64,000 nt of DNA, from NCBI GenBank assembly GCA_030156665.1, contig JASGMB010000001.1, positions 1-64,000 of the forward strand, given 5' to 3'. This DNA is from Clostridiales bacterium. Lineage in GTDB: Bacteria > Bacillota > Clostridia > SK-Y3. Shown in pieces: positions 26,868 through 36,695 of this stretch (the stretch's first letter is position 1; each line of letters begins with the position of its first letter). Under the pieces are notes generated by a model, which saw nothing but the letters and a program-made list of their open reading frames with translations, ran no database searches and was not told the DNA's origin. The position numbers and the translations under genes were made by a program.

Positions 26868-28118
26868 TTATCGACCACTTAAGTCTTTTTCTTGTTCACT
26901 TTTTTTACGTAAAATCGTATGGGGGACAACAGGATACTTCATCGGTATTTTCAAAATCATTTGGGGATGGGGAGCTACATTAATTTTTTCCTCGTTTTCA
27001 TTTTTTAATTCTTCTACAATCTGTTTAAAAAAAGGTTTACCCGGTTGTACAACTTCAATTTCATCTCCTACAAAAAACCTATTTTTTTGTTCTACCACTG
27101 CTATTCCCGTACTTTTATCATATTCTTTTACCAACCCTACAATATCATATTCACGGATATATGAACTTGTATGATAGATCTGTTCATTTCCAGAGGGCTT
27201 CCCAAAATAAAAACCTGTTGTATATTCTCTATGACTTACTTTTTTTAGTTCATCAAGCAACGCAGGGTCAAATACATACTTTTCTGGATTATTTACGTAT
27301 GCATCGATAGCCTCCCGGTAAGCTTTTACTACAGTTGCAACATAATATGCACTTTTTACCCGTCCCTCTATTTTAAAACTAGATATTCCACTTTCTATCA
27401 GCTCAGGAATATGCTGAATCATACATAAATCTTTAGAATTATAAATAAAGGTACCTCGTTCATTTTCAACCACCGGCATATATTCTCCCGGCCTCTTTTC
27501 CTCAACTAAATAATATTTCCAGCGACAAGGATGTGCACATGCTCCTCTATTGGCATCTCTGTTAGCCATATAGTTACTGAGTAAACAACGACCTGAATAG
27601 GATATACACATTGCACCATGTACAAAAGCTTCTAATTCTAGATCTGAGGGAACTTTTTCTCTTATTTCCTTAATTTCTCTTAAAGAAAGTTCTCTTGCAA
27701 GAATAACTCTTTTTGCTCCAAGCTTATACCAAAATTCTGCACTCTTCCAATTTACATTGTTTGCTTGTGTACTTATATGGATTTCTAATTCTGGCGCAAC
27801 CTCCTTTGCTGTTATAAAAATTCCAGGGTCAGAGACGATTAATGCATCTGCTCCCAATTTATATACTTCTTCTACATATTCGGGCAGCCCTTGCAAATCT
27901 TCATTGTGGGGAATTATATTAGCAGTAACATAAACCTTTTTACTTCTATTATGCGCAAATTCAATTCCTTCTTTCATTTGCTCCCTACTAAAATTGTCTG
28001 CTGCCACTCTTAGTCCAAATGCTTCTCCACCAACATAAACAGCATCAGCACCATAAATAATAGCCATTTTTAATTTTTCCAGATTTCCGGCGGGTGCTAA
28101 TAATTCCGGCTTTTTCAT
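26868..28118 (-). CDS. trhP: U32-family protein, tRNA U34 hydroxylation (TrhP/YrrO-like)
   Basis: A protein of about 416 residues annotated in databases as peptidase U32. In E. coli and Bacillus such proteins (TrhP) are needed for prephenate-dependent formation of 5-hydroxyuridine at tRNA position 34. The start PELLAPAGNLEKLKMAI, the DAVYVGG motif, the iron-sulfur cysteines in CISYSGRC and GACAHPC, and the SFKIEGRVKS motif are all present. ATG at 28118 has GAGAGGTG 6 bases upstream. The gene for the following methylation step, trmR, lies upstream across a repeat-filled gap. Bacillus has two adjacent copies (yrrN and yrrO); here only one is seen. Confidence 0.85.
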   Translation of the reverse strand: MKKPELLAPAGNLEKLKMAIIYGADAVYVGGEAFGLRVAADNFSREQMKEGIEFAHNRSKKVYVTANIIPHNEDLQGLPEYVEEVYKLGADALIVSDPGIFITAKEVAPELEIHISTQANNVNWKSAEFWYKLGAKRVILARELSLREIKEIREKVPSDLELEAFVHGAMCISYSGRCLLSNYMANRDANRGACAHPCRWKYYLVEEKRPGEYMPVVENERGTFIYNSKDLCMIQHIPELIESGISSFKIEGRVKSAYYVATVVKAYREAIDAYVNNPEKYVFDPALLDELKKVSHREYTTGFYFGKPSGNEQIYHTSSYIREYDIVGLVKEYDKSTGIAVVEQKNRFFVGDEIEVVQPGKPFFKQIVEELKNENEEKINVAPHPQMILKIPMKYPVVPHTILRKKSEQEKDLSGR

Positions 28119-28203
28119 ATATGTCACCTCTCGTATTAATCGAATATATTAAGTTAATCACTCTATATTCCTATTGAGTGTTTATATTCAATTTACTTTA
28201 GCT

Positions 28204-28463
28204 CGTTGTACTAGTTCAATTTGGAGTTTGGAGCTTGGAGTTCGGAGCTTGTAGCTCCGTGATTAGAATAATATGCTTCAAACAAATTAAATACACCCCT
28301 TATTTGAGCGAAGCGAGTTTGACGTGATCCGAAGCGAGCTTAGAATTTCTAAAGCTTTTTCACTATGCTTCCGTAATAATGATTTTGAACTCCGAGCTCC
28401 AAACTCTGAACTCAAAGCTATTATTATGCTCCTGTGTCACAATATTCTTGAACTAGCACAACG
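28204..28463. repeat. MITE-like repeat, copy 1 (260 bp, composite)
   Basis: Terminal inverted repeats of 16 bases, CGTTGTACTAGTTCAA on the left and TTGAACTAGCACAACG on the right, pair at 15 positions. There is no coding capacity. Inside are five copies of a 7-base unit (TTTGGAG, TTTGGAG, CTTGGAG, TTCGGAG, CTTGTAG; 28220-28254), a segment matching the family A hairpin (28251-28301) and a core shared with the copy at 55146-55330. It lies between trmR and trhP. Confidence 0.75.
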
Positions 28464-28484
28464 CATTACTTTAATATCAAAATA

Positions 28485-28635
28485 GTTCGGAGTTCGAAGT
28501 TTACAATGATAATGAGTACCGTAAAAATAAGACAATCGCCTTCGGCGCATTGATGTGCCTATCGGCACAAAAAATCAAGGTAGATTGTCTTGATATTACG
28601 CTTCGCTTCATAATAAAATTCTTCGAACCCCGAAC
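28485..28635. repeat. Palindromic structured element (151 bp)
   Basis: The ends GTTCGGAGTTCGAAG (28485-28499) and CTTCGAACCCCGAAC (28621-28635) pair at 14 of 15 positions. Inside, AAGACAATC (28530-28538) pairs with GATTGTCTT (28573-28581) and encloses two perfect hairpins, CGCCTTCGGCG and GTGCCTATCGGCAC, so a three-way junction can form. No gene fits. It is either a miniature mobile element or a structured RNA; it lies just downstream of trmR on the minus strand. Confidence 0.7.
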
Positions 28636-28689
28636 CTTACATTTATTTAAGCATCTCTAAAATTACTTGTGTTTGTTAGTTTATATTTT

Positions 28690-29355
28690 TTAAACTTTTT
28701 TATTCTTTTTTTTATATGAAATGGCCACTCCATCTCCTATAGGAATAATGGTACTTTCCAACTGAGGATGATGTGAAATGGTATCAAGGTAACTTCTCAA
28801 CCTTTTCACTATCGTTTTTTTTCGTCTTACTACAAGTGTATCAGTGGCAATCATACCTTTATAAAGCACGTTATCAGATATCAATATTCCTCCTGACCTT
28901 AGAAGCCTTATACAGTGAGGTAAAAATTGCATATACTGCCCTTTTGCTGCATCTATAAATATACAGTCATATTGTCCCTCAAGAGTAGGTAATATTTGTT
29001 CTGCATCCCCTTCTAATATCGTTATAGTATTTTCTAAATTAGCCTTCTTAATATTGTCAGCAGCAATTTTTATCATCTTTTCATATCTTTCTATTGTTAC
29101 GATCTTGCCACCGGGCTTTAATGTGTTAGAAAGCAATATCGCAGAATAACCTATAGCCGTACCAATTTCAAGAATATTTGTTGGATTTACAATTTTAGCT
29201 ATAACAAAAATCAGTCTTGCAACTTCAGGCTGTACAATAGGCACATGATTTTCATAAGCATATTCTTCCATTTGGTTTAATATCCCCTGGTTTGGTGGTA
29301 TTATCTTACGTATATACTGAGTAATATATCCATAATTTATATTATTTTCTGTCAT
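28690..29355 (-). CDS. trmR: tRNA 5-hydroxyuridine O-methyltransferase (TrmR/YrrM-like)
   Basis: A 221-residue class I SAM-dependent methyltransferase of the caffeoyl-CoA O-methyltransferase fold. The SAM-binding motif NILEIGTAIGYSAILL is at about residues 59-74, with GKIVTIERY and YDCIFIDAAKGQY following. In Bacillus, TrmR (YrrM) methylates 5-hydroxyuridine at tRNA position 34 to 5-methoxyuridine. The same order mltG-trmR-trhP supports the assignment. It follows mltG by 10 bases. The family also includes small-molecule methyltransferases, so the call rests partly on context. Confidence 0.85.
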   Translation of the reverse strand: MTENNINYGYITQYIRKIIPPNQGILNQMEEYAYENHVPIVQPEVARLIFVIAKIVNPTNILEIGTAIGYSAILLSNTLKPGGKIVTIERYEKMIKIAADNIKKANLENTITILEGDAEQILPTLEGQYDCIFIDAAKGQYMQFLPHCIRLLRSGGILISDNVLYKGMIATDTLVVRRKKTIVKRLRSYLDTISHHPQLESTIIPIGDGVAISYKKKNKKV

Positions 29356-29365
29356 ACCATCTCTC

Positions 29366-30466
29366 CTATTGTCCTTGTTGAACCTTAGATACAGCTTTTA
29401 GATGCTCTGCATAGGTTTTAGAATAAATATGTGTACCATCATCCTTTGCGACAAAAAACAAATAGTCAACATCTGCAGGATATAGCGCTGCATGTATAGA
29501 GGCTTTTCCCGGTGAAGCAATAGGGCCAATCGGAAGTCCCGGATGGAGATAAGTGTTATAGGGAGACGGTGTCTTTGTATCTTCATCTGTTAATATTTTT
29601 TTTCGGTCCTTTAGAATATACTGTACTGTTGCACAGGATTGAAGATACGGATAATTTTTACTTTTTAAACGATTATGAAAAACAGCTGAAACAAGGGGCC
29701 TTTCTTTATCCACTTGAGCTTCCCTCTCTATGATTGAAGCGAGTGTTACCACTTCATCTACTGTCATGTTCAATGCTTTGGCTTTTTCATAATATTCTTG
29801 ATTAAATACTTGTTCAAACCGGTCAAGCATCTTCTTTATAATATCCTCTTCGGTAGCATCCGCATATACTTCATAGGTATCGGGAAAAAGATAACCTTCA
29901 AGCCTATTTTCTCTTTTAGGCAAATTTTTCAAGAAAGGATAATCAAAATCTCCATTTTCTGCAATATTTATAAATTTTTCTTTATCAATTAATTTTTCGT
30001 TAGCTAATTTTTCTACAATCTGCCTAAATTCAAAGCCTTCCGGAATAGTAAACCTTTTCGTTTCCTTCTTTTCAACATTCTTCTGTAATTCAGCCATAAT
30101 GGCTTCATAATCCATTGCCGTATTTAAATGATGGATACCCTGCTGATATTTTCCGTCATTGCGGTTAATCTTAGATACAACTCTAAATAGTATTGGATAT
30201 TTAATAAGTCCTTTTTCTTTAAGAATAACGGCAATTTCTCTGGTAGAAGCTCCTTTCGGAATCTTTACTTCTATGATATTGTTTTCACCATTTTTCTCTT
30301 CCAAATCCTTAGGATCCTGTACATATTGATATCCAAGTTTAAATGCATATTGCCCAACAACAATTAATGACGCAATGATCATACATGATATAACAACTTT
30401 AATCAAAAGGGTAAAAAAATTCTTTCCTTTACCGTTTTTTCTCACTGGCTCTGGAGATAAATTCAT
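29366..30466 (-). CDS. mltG: Endolytic murein transglycosylase MltG
   Basis: A protein of about 366 residues with an N-terminal cytoplasmic tail, one membrane helix (about residues 20-42), a LysM-like part and the YceG domain. Signature sequences: LASIIEREAQVDKERPLVSAVF (catalytic Glu), NRLKSKNYPYLQSCATVQY, TYLHPGLPIGPIASPG and YLFFVAKDDGTH. MltG cuts nascent glycan strands and sets their length. The ATG at 30466 has AAGGAGG 7 bases upstream; the ATG two codons earlier sits too close to that site. It is the first gene after typA in a compact run. Confidence 0.94.
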   Translation of the reverse strand: MNLSPEPVRKNGKGKNFFTLLIKVVISCMIIASLIVVGQYAFKLGYQYVQDPKDLEEKNGENNIIEVKIPKGASTREIAVILKEKGLIKYPILFRVVSKINRNDGKYQQGIHHLNTAMDYEAIMAELQKNVEKKETKRFTIPEGFEFRQIVEKLANEKLIDKEKFINIAENGDFDYPFLKNLPKRENRLEGYLFPDTYEVYADATEEDIIKKMLDRFEQVFNQEYYEKAKALNMTVDEVVTLASIIEREAQVDKERPLVSAVFHNRLKSKNYPYLQSCATVQYILKDRKKILTDEDTKTPSPYNTYLHPGLPIGPIASPGKASIHAALYPADVDYLFFVAKDDGTHIYSKTYAEHLKAVSKVQQGQ

Positions 30467-30478
30467 CACCATACCTCC

Positions 30479-32290
30479 TTATTTCTTGTTCTTAGCTCTC
30501 AATTCATGGTTAAGAATTTTTTTTCTAATTCTAATGCTTTGAGGCGTTACTTCAACCAACTCATCATCACCAATAAACTCCAATGATTGTTCCAAACTAA
30601 AAATGGTTGCCGGTGTTAACTTTAGAGCCTCATCAGAACCAGACGCTCTCATATTGGTAACATGTTTTTTCTTACATACATTAACTGTGACATCTTCAAG
30701 TCGAGAGTTTTCACCCACCACCATACCTGCATATACTTTTTTACCTGGGTTTATAAATAATACACCTCTTTCTTGAGCATTATATAATCCATAAGTGGTA
30801 GCTTCCCCTGATTCAAATGCAACAAGCGAACCTCGTTGTCTTGCCTGTATATCTCCTTTATATGGCTCATATCCATATAAAATGTGATTCATTATTCCAT
30901 TTCCCTTTGTATCGGTTAAAAACTCAGATCTATACCCTATTAACCCTCGTGCGGGAATTTTAAATTCTAACCTCATATATCCTAAATTAGCCGACGTCAT
31001 ATTCATTAATTCCGCTTTTCTTGTCCCTAGTTTTTCCATTACAACACCCATATATTCTTCAGGAATATCAATGGATAACAACTCTATTGGCTCTTGCACT
31101 ATATTATCAATTATCTTATTGATTACAACAGGTCTTGAAACCTGAAACTCGTAACCTTGTCTTCTCATCGTTTCAATTAATATTGAAAGATGAAGTTCTC
31201 CTCTTCCTGATACTTTAAAAGAATCTGGGGAATCCGTCTCTTCGACTCTTAAACTTACATTGGTCTCTACTTCTTTAAATAATCTGTCTCTTAAATGTCT
31301 TGAAGTAACAAAAACGCCTTCTTTTCCTGCAAAAGGACTGTTATTAACCATAAAATTCATGGATATTGTTGGTTCGTCTATTTGAACAAAAGGCAGCGGC
31401 TCTGGGCAATCTGGATCACAAATAGTCTCTCCTATATTAATGTTACCAATTCCTGCAACTGCAATAATATCACCGAGTTTTGCATTTTTAGTTTCTACTC
31501 TCTTTAAACCTTCAAATTGATACAACTTACTTATTTTTACATTTTCCAGATTTCCATCCTTTTTACACAGTACTGCTGTTTGTCCATATTCTACACTTCC
31601 ACGCTCTATCCTACCTACAGCAATCCGACCAATATACTCGTCATAATCAATATTTGATACGAGCAGCTGCAAAGGTTGTTGGGTTTCACCTGTTGGAGCT
31701 GGAACATGATTAATAATCATTTCAAATAATGGCAATAAATTTTCACCTTTCTTTTCAGGTTCTGTCATCGCATATCCATCACGGGCAGAAGCATATACCA
31801 CTGGAAATTCTAATTGTTCATCATTCGCACCCAATTCAATAAACAATTCGAGAATCTCGTCTACTACTTCATAAGGTCGTGCACCAGGACGGTCAATTTT
31901 ATTGATTACTACAATTGGTTTAAGGTTAAGCGTTAAAGCTTTCTTGAGAACAAATCGAGTCTGTGGCATGCATCCTTCAAAAGCATCCACTAATAAAAGT
32001 ACTCCATCTACCATCTTAAGCACTCGTTCTACTTCACCACCAAAGTCCGCATGTCCCGGTGTATCCACAATGTTAATTTTTATTTCTTTATACATTATCG
32101 AGGTGTTCTTTGAAAGTATTGTAATACCTCTTTCTCGTTCCAAATCATTTGAATCCATTATTCTTTCTTGAATCTGTTCATTTGCTCTAAAAATACCACT
32201 TTGTTTTAACAATTCGTCTACTAAAGTTGTTTTCCCATGATCAACGTGCGCAATAATTGCAATATTTCTTATATCTTGTCTTATATCCAT
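30479..32290 (-). CDS. typA: Ribosome-associated translational GTPase TypA/BipA
   Basis: A 603-residue translational GTPase. G1 [16 protein letters not shown]2 region RGITI, G3 [10 protein letters not shown] and G4 NKIDRPGA are intact, followed by domain 2, the EF-G-like domains and a BipA-specific C-terminal domain. BipA binds the ribosome under stress or cold and assists 50S assembly. Length is typical. Start ATG at 32290. It is separated from degU by the terminator at 32409-32437. Confidence 0.97.
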   Translation of the reverse strand: MDIRQDIRNIAIIAHVDHGKTTLVDELLKQSGIFRANEQIQERIMDSNDLERERGITILSKNTSIMYKEIKINIVDTPGHADFGGEVERVLKMVDGVLLLVDAFEGCMPQTRFVLKKALTLNLKPIVVINKIDRPGARPYEVVDEILELFIELGANDEQLEFPVVYASARDGYAMTEPEKKGENLLPLFEMIINHVPAPTGETQQPLQLLVSNIDYDEYIGRIAVGRIERGSVEYGQTAVLCKKDGNLENVKISKLYQFEGLKRVETKNAKLGDIIAVAGIGNINIGETICDPDCPEPLPFVQIDEPTISMNFMVNNSPFAGKEGVFVTSRHLRDRLFKEVETNVSLRVEETDSPDSFKVSGRGELHLSILIETMRRQGYEFQVSRPVVINKIIDNIVQEPIELLSIDIPEEYMGVVMEKLGTRKAELMNMTSANLGYMRLEFKIPARGLIGYRSEFLTDTKGNGIMNHILYGYEPYKGDIQARQRGSLVAFESGEATTYGLYNAQERGVLFINPGKKVYAGMVVGENSRLEDVTVNVCKKKHVTNMRASGSDEALKLTPATIFSLEQSLEFIGDDELVEVTPQSIRIRKKILNHELRAKNKK

Positions 32291-32408
32291 TTACTATATT
32301 TCACCCTTATATTATTTTATATTAACTCTTCCATTTTAGCCTAAGAAATAGCCAGTGTCAATTAAAACAAATATTTGTAGGTAAATGAAAGATGTTTTGA
32401 CAGAAAAC

Positions 32409-32437
32409 AAAAATGTCCTTCATAAAAGGACATTTTT
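32409..32437 (-). terminator. Terminator of degS-degU
   Basis: AAAAATGTCCTT (32409-32420) pairs perfectly with AAGGACATTTTT (32426-32437), followed on the minus strand by GTTTTC. It lies about 105 bases after the degU stop. Confidence 0.85.
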
Positions 32438-32541
32438 TATCAAATTAAAATTAATATTTTATTCTGCTACTTCACTAAAAACTTATGTATATTATATCAT
32501 TTTATAAAATTTATATTCGGCCTATCAATAAGTGTTAATAT

Positions 32542-33192
32542 TTAGTTTTTCTTGATATTATGTTTAAAAGCATAAATTGCAGCTTGTGTTCTATCCGAAA
32601 CATTTAACTTTTTAAATATATTTGATACATGATTCTTAACTGTTTTCTCACTAATATATAATTTTGCTGCAATCTCTTTATTTAACATTCCCTCTGCTAT
32701 AAGTTCAAGTACTTCAATTTCCCTCTGTGTGAGTAAACTTTGACCTTTTACCTGATGCTCTTCGGAACTCTTGGAAAACTCCTTAATTAATTCAGTAGTC
32801 ATGGTGGGCTGAATATAGGATTCTCCTCTGTATACATTTTTAATAGCTTGAATTAAAACATCAGAGTCGGCATCTTTCAGTACATAACCCGCAGCGCCAA
32901 GTTGAACAGTCTTGATTAAATATTCTCGATCAGAATGAATAGTTAATACAATAATCTTCGAAGGACACCGTTTTTCTTTTAGTTGACTTATGGCTTGAAT
33001 CCCATTCATTCCTGGCATATTGATATCCATTAGTATTACATCAGGTTGTATTTCCATTGCAAGATTTACTGCTTCGTCTCCGTTGGCTGCTTGTGCTACA
33101 ACTTCCATATCTTCTTCCAGTTCAACGATTTGTTTTAATCCCTGCCTTACCATAGAATGGTCATCAGCTATTAACACTCGTATCTTTTCCAT
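32542..33192 (-). CDS. degU: Response regulator, NarL/LuxR family, DegU-like
   Basis: A protein of about 216 residues. A receiver domain (residues 1-120) has the acidic pair DD at 10-11, phosphoacceptor Asp56 in ILMDINMPG and Lys in YVLKDADS. A LuxR-type helix-turn-helix (about 150-216) contains LTQREIEVLELIAEG and ISEKTVKNHVSNIFKKL. DegU of Bacillus controls exoenzymes, motility and competence. The ATG at 33192 has GGAGG 6 bases upstream and overlaps the end of degS, so the pair is co-translated. Confidence 0.9.
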   Translation of the reverse strand: MEKIRVLIADDHSMVRQGLKQIVELEEDMEVVAQAANGDEAVNLAMEIQPDVILMDINMPGMNGIQAISQLKEKRCPSKIIVLTIHSDREYLIKTVQLGAAGYVLKDADSDVLIQAIKNVYRGESYIQPTMTTELIKEFSKSSEEHQVKGQSLLTQREIEVLELIAEGMLNKEIAAKLYISEKTVKNHVSNIFKKLNVSDRTQAAIYAFKHNIKKN

Positions 33193-34360
33193 ATTCAACC
33201 TCCGCATTTGATTTTAATGGTATTTCTATCATTAATCTCGTACCTTGACCTATATTTGACTGCAACTCAAAGGTACCACTAAGTAATTCCACTCTCTCTT
33301 TCATACTGTATAGTCCAAAACCTCCACTGTTATCATAACTTCTTTCATTTACTTCATCCAAGTTAAACCCTTTTCCGTCATCAGAGACATAAAGAGATAA
33401 AGTACTTTCCGATAAAGATAAATTTATAACAACATTTTTAGCTTGAGCGTGTTTTTTTACATTATTTAAAGCTTCTTGCGCAATTCTAAAAGTTGTAAGT
33501 GAAATAACAGGACTAATATCGCTATAATTTCCACTAGCTCTAAAACAAGTTTCAATACCAGTCTCATCTTGATAATTCGATACATATCTTTGAATGGTTG
33601 GAATTAATCCCAAATCATCTAAAGACATCGGTCTCAGGTCATAAATAATTCTTCGTATATCTTGCAAACAGCTTCTTACAACATTTTTTAGTTCTCTAAG
33701 TTCACTTTTTGCTTTGTAGACATCTATTTCGATTAACTTTTCACATATTTCTGCTTTTAACACTACATTAGACATGGACTGTGCCGGCCCATCGTGTATA
33801 TCACGCGCAACTCTCTGTCTTTCTTCTTCTTGTGCTTTTATAATTTTAATACCCAATTTTTCTTTTTGCTGAATGTTTTCTAGTTGAAAACTCAAATCAA
33901 GTAAATCACCTGATAAATAATCCATTACCGCCCCTACTTGAGATATAAGATTCTCTGCCCTTTCTACCGTTTTATAAGCGTCTTTAAGTCGCATCTCAAG
34001 TTCATTACGTCGTACAATAAGATTTTGTTCCTGCTCACGCTTAACAGCTAAGTCAACTCTTAAACTATCTGCTTTTTCATAAGCTTCCTTCAATCGACTA
34101 TCAGAGCGGTCATGAAATGTCTTGCTCAGCAGCATTAGCTTTTTACGGCTTTCTTTCAGTTCACGTTCTAATATTTCCACAGTTTTTATAATCTGCTTTG
34201 TTTGTTCTTTTAATTCTTTTAATTCTTGAGCAAGGCGACTACATTCCTTCCGAGCTCCTTCAGCTATCTCATATATTTGATTTTTACTCGCGTCAATAGC
34301 TTCTATTGTTTTTTTGATAATCATATCTAATCTAGAAATATCCAGTTTACCATTACTCAC
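33164..34360 (-). CDS. degS: Sensor histidine kinase, DegS-like
   Basis: A 398-residue cytoplasmic kinase without membrane segments. The N-terminal half (about residues 1-170) is a long coiled coil of the DegS sensor type. The HisKA_3 box ERQRVARDIHDGPAQSM has the phosphorylated His189. The HATPase domain shows DDGKGFNLDEV and GGFGLYSMKERVELL. It phosphorylates the DegU-like regulator encoded next. GTG start with AGGGGG about 10 bases upstream. The signal is unknown. Confidence 0.9.
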   Translation of the reverse strand: MSNGKLDISRLDMIIKKTIEAIDASKNQIYEIAEGARKECSRLAQELKELKEQTKQIIKTVEILERELKESRKKLMLLSKTFHDRSDSRLKEAYEKADSLRVDLAVKREQEQNLIVRRNELEMRLKDAYKTVERAENLISQVGAVMDYLSGDLLDLSFQLENIQQKEKLGIKIIKAQEEERQRVARDIHDGPAQSMSNVVLKAEICEKLIEIDVYKAKSELRELKNVVRSCLQDIRRIIYDLRPMSLDDLGLIPTIQRYVSNYQDETGIETCFRASGNYSDISPVISLTTFRIAQEALNNVKKHAQAKNVVINLSLSESTLSLYVSDDGKGFNLDEVNERSYDNSGGFGLYSMKERVELLSGTFELQSNIGQGTRLMIEIPLKSNAEVEYGKDTSVNS

Positions 34361-34536
34361 AAATCTTTTTCCCCCTAAAAGAAATATTAATTGAACTTAT
34401 CGCTAATAAACAATGATATGTTTAAAATACAAAAGCTGTTTATAAACCCTATTGTGATAATAATATATTCGATAAAAAAAGTCAAAATACCTTTAGCATT
34501 ATATGGAAACTGATTCAAAAGAACATATATTAACAA

Positions 34537-34571
34537 AAATAGACTATATAATTCTATTATATAGTCTATTT
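34537..34571 (-). terminator. Terminator after the copper-chaperone-like gene
   Basis: A perfect 15-bp inverted repeat (34537-34551 with 34557-34571, loop TTCTA) is followed on the minus strand by TTTGTTAATATA. It lies about 95 bases after the stop at 34665. In the roughly 300 bases between degS and that gene I see nothing else except the likely degS upstream region. Confidence 0.8.
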
Positions 34572-34664
34572 GACTTTCTTTACAAGGTTATTACCTATAT
34601 AAAATAAAAATTAAGAATATAAACACATTTCATAAGAAACGAATAGCGAATGGTTCATTTTGGA

Positions 34665-34871
34665 TTATTGTACACTATATCCTGCACTAGTGATTGCATC
34701 TCTTATTTGCTGCTCCTGCACCATTGCCGGGTTAAAATCTACTTTAACTTGTTTACTATCAAAATCCACTTTTACATTTTTAACTCCTTTTACTGCACCT
34801 ACTGAACTTCTAACTATATCTACACAGTTGCTACAATTCATACCTTTCACATTAAAAGTTGCTAAACTCAT
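34665..34871 (-). CDS. Heavy-metal-associated (HMA) protein, CopZ-like
   Basis: A 68-residue protein beginning MSLATFNVKGMNCSNCVD, with the HMA metal site GMNCSNC near residues 10-16 and the usual beta-alpha-beta-beta-alpha-beta length. Such proteins bind Cu(I) and pass it to a P-type ATPase, but no ATPase gene is nearby. The ATG at 34871 has AGGAG about 8 bases upstream; the longer frame adds 18 residues unlike the family. It is flanked by its own terminator. Confidence 0.88.
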   Translation of the reverse strand: MSLATFNVKGMNCSNCVDIVRSSVGAVKGVKNVKVDFDSKQVKVDFNPAMVQEQQIRDAITSAGYSVQ

Positions 34872-35039
34872 TAGAATCTCTCCTTGTGTTAAGTCTAATA
34901 TAATTATATATTTTGAAAAATACAATATTTTTATTCAACTATTTATTCTTTATCAAAGTAGGCTTAAAAAACTTTATATATTAAAATATGTACTTGAATA
35001 TTCTTTACCAAATAAAAATATGCAGTATTTTTCATTTTG

Positions 35040-35990
35040 CTAAACATTACCTTTTACAATATCCATAATAGCTATTATTTGGATAAATGTGTAAATCACC
35101 ATAGTTATAAAAATGGGAATATTTAAAAAAGCTGCTTTCAAATCTTTGGTAACAGTTGATACGGGTGATTTAACTTTCCAATCTGTAATATGATTAAATA
35201 AAATGAACGCAAGAATAAAAATGATTACCGACATAAAAAAAGCAATAAATAAAAAATAACTGCTTTGTAAAAAAGGTATCTGTTGCAAATGATTCTCCTG
35301 TAAATAAGCTAATAACATAGCAAAAACATTATTAGAAAAATGTGCAATTATTCCCGCAAGCAATGAACCTGTTCTCATTACCAAGTATCCAAAAACCAAA
35401 CCAAAAAAAAGAGGACCAAAAAAATTTTTTATGTCTCCATGTATGAATCCAAAGAATAAAGAAGAAATGATTAAACCTGTCCTAGTACCTCTAATCTCAT
35501 AAGCCCTCATTATTATACCTCTCATCATAATTTCTTCACAAATGGCAGGTACAACAGCAACAATCAATAAACTAATGATTAAGGCATCAAATGTATGTGG
35601 TACGGATATAGGCGAAGGTGGAATTTCTCCCAGCAAATCAAGTATATATAAAACAGGAATATTCAGCATTTGTGCAATAAATTGTCCTGTAATTCCCATT
35701 ATAATAATTAGTGCTATTTCAAATGTTTTTAATGACTTTAGTCGTAAAGTATCTTTAATATTCACCCTTTTTAATTTTAAATAAGTGATTGCTGGCAAAA
35801 ATACTGCAAATATTTGAGTCATAATAAGAATAATATTCATCAAAGTAGTTTCTTGTGGGTTGCGTTGCGTAATAGCGAAATAAAATAATTCGGCGATACT
35901 TACAATAAAAGTTATCGCAAATTGTAAAATCAGCACTATTAAAAATAACCAGTTTGCTCCACTTACCGTCACTCTACCTTCAGTGTTCAT
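35040..35990 (-). CDS. CPBP family intramembrane glutamic endopeptidase
   Basis: A 316-residue membrane protein with about eight helices and the three CPBP/Abi motifs: EEIMMRG (EExxxR), FFGFIHGD (FxxxH) and IAHFSNNVF. These proteases process prenylated or peptide substrates and include immunity proteins; the substrate here is unknown. The start overlaps the stop of the cyclo-ligase gene by 11 bases, so the two are probably co-translated. Confidence 0.88.
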   Translation of the reverse strand: MNTEGRVTVSGANWLFLIVLILQFAITFIVSIAELFYFAITQRNPQETTLMNIILIMTQIFAVFLPAITYLKLKRVNIKDTLRLKSLKTFEIALIIIMGITGQFIAQMLNIPVLYILDLLGEIPPSPISVPHTFDALIISLLIVAVVPAICEEIMMRGIIMRAYEIRGTRTGLIISSLFFGFIHGDIKNFFGPLFFGLVFGYLVMRTGSLLAGIIAHFSNNVFAMLLAYLQENHLQQIPFLQSSYFLFIAFFMSVIIFILAFILFNHITDWKVKSPVSTVTKDLKAAFLNIPIFITMVIYTFIQIIAIMDIVKGNV

Positions 35991-36555
35991 TCCCTATAAT
36001 CCTTTCTTCAGTAATAATAACGTCTACTTTCCTATCAAAACACTCAGTAGGAATACTATCTATTATTTGAAAATCAAACGCAAGACCAACGGTTTTACAT
36101 TTATCTTCCAAACGTTGTAGTAGTTTATCATAATAACCACCACCATATCCTATACGATAGCCTGCTATATCAAATACCAAACCAGGAACTAATATAAGGT
36201 CTAATAGGTTGTCATCTACTTTGCGAATGCATTCTTTCTTTGGTTCTAAAATTCCATAAGTACTTGGATGTAAATCTTTATCAAAATCTTTTAACTCAGA
36301 CAATATAAGTGTTTTTGATAGCACATCCGTGACCGGTACGATAATTTTTTTGTTATTATCCAAAGCATAATGTATAAAATCTCTTGTAATGACTTCATTT
36401 TTAAAATCAATATAGGTCATAATTACTTTTGACTGTTTATACCATGAAATATCAACTAGTCTTTTCATTATCTTCTTGCTTTTTTCGATAACTTCATCAG
36501 TTTTTAAACGATTTCTTAAATGCAGATATTTTTGTCGTAATGTTTTTTTATTCAA
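35980..36555 (-). CDS. 5-formyltetrahydrofolate cyclo-ligase
   Basis: A 191-residue enzyme that converts 5-formyl-THF to 5,10-methenyl-THF with ATP, salvaging folate. The N-terminus KKTLRQKYLHLRNRL and the signature DIAGYRIGYGGGYYDKLLQ, near residue 130-148, are typical. Length matches. It is followed directly by a CPBP protease gene, with no obvious functional connection. Confidence 0.93.
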   Translation of the reverse strand: MNKKTLRQKYLHLRNRLKTDEVIEKSKKIMKRLVDISWYKQSKVIMTYIDFKNEVITRDFIHYALDNNKKIIVPVTDVLSKTLILSELKDFDKDLHPSTYGILEPKKECIRKVDDNLLDLILVPGLVFDIAGYRIGYGGGYYDKLLQRLEDKCKTVGLAFDFQIIDSIPTECFDRKVDVIITEERIIGNEH

Positions 36556-36695
36556 AATTTTACTCTCCTATATATAATTTTAATTGACCTTTATGAACAT
36601 ATATGCATGCTAACAATTAATGCACTATGATAAATATTACTGTTTATATGGACTAAAAAATAATAAACGAATAGTGAATACCAACTAACAGATAG

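Noticed and set aside
28204-28635. Possible CRISPR or direct-repeat array in the trmR-trhP gap
   Set aside because: Repeats are 7-base units or inverted ends, with no regular spacer and repeat alternation and no cas genes.
28620-28640. GTTCGAA-like motif as a tRNA T-arm
   Set aside because: The GGTTCGAA-like sequence is part of the terminal inverted repeat. No cloverleaf can be built around it.
29398-29586. Minus-strand 62-codon frame inside mltG
   Set aside because: It is an alternative frame within the conserved YceG domain, with no ribosome binding site.
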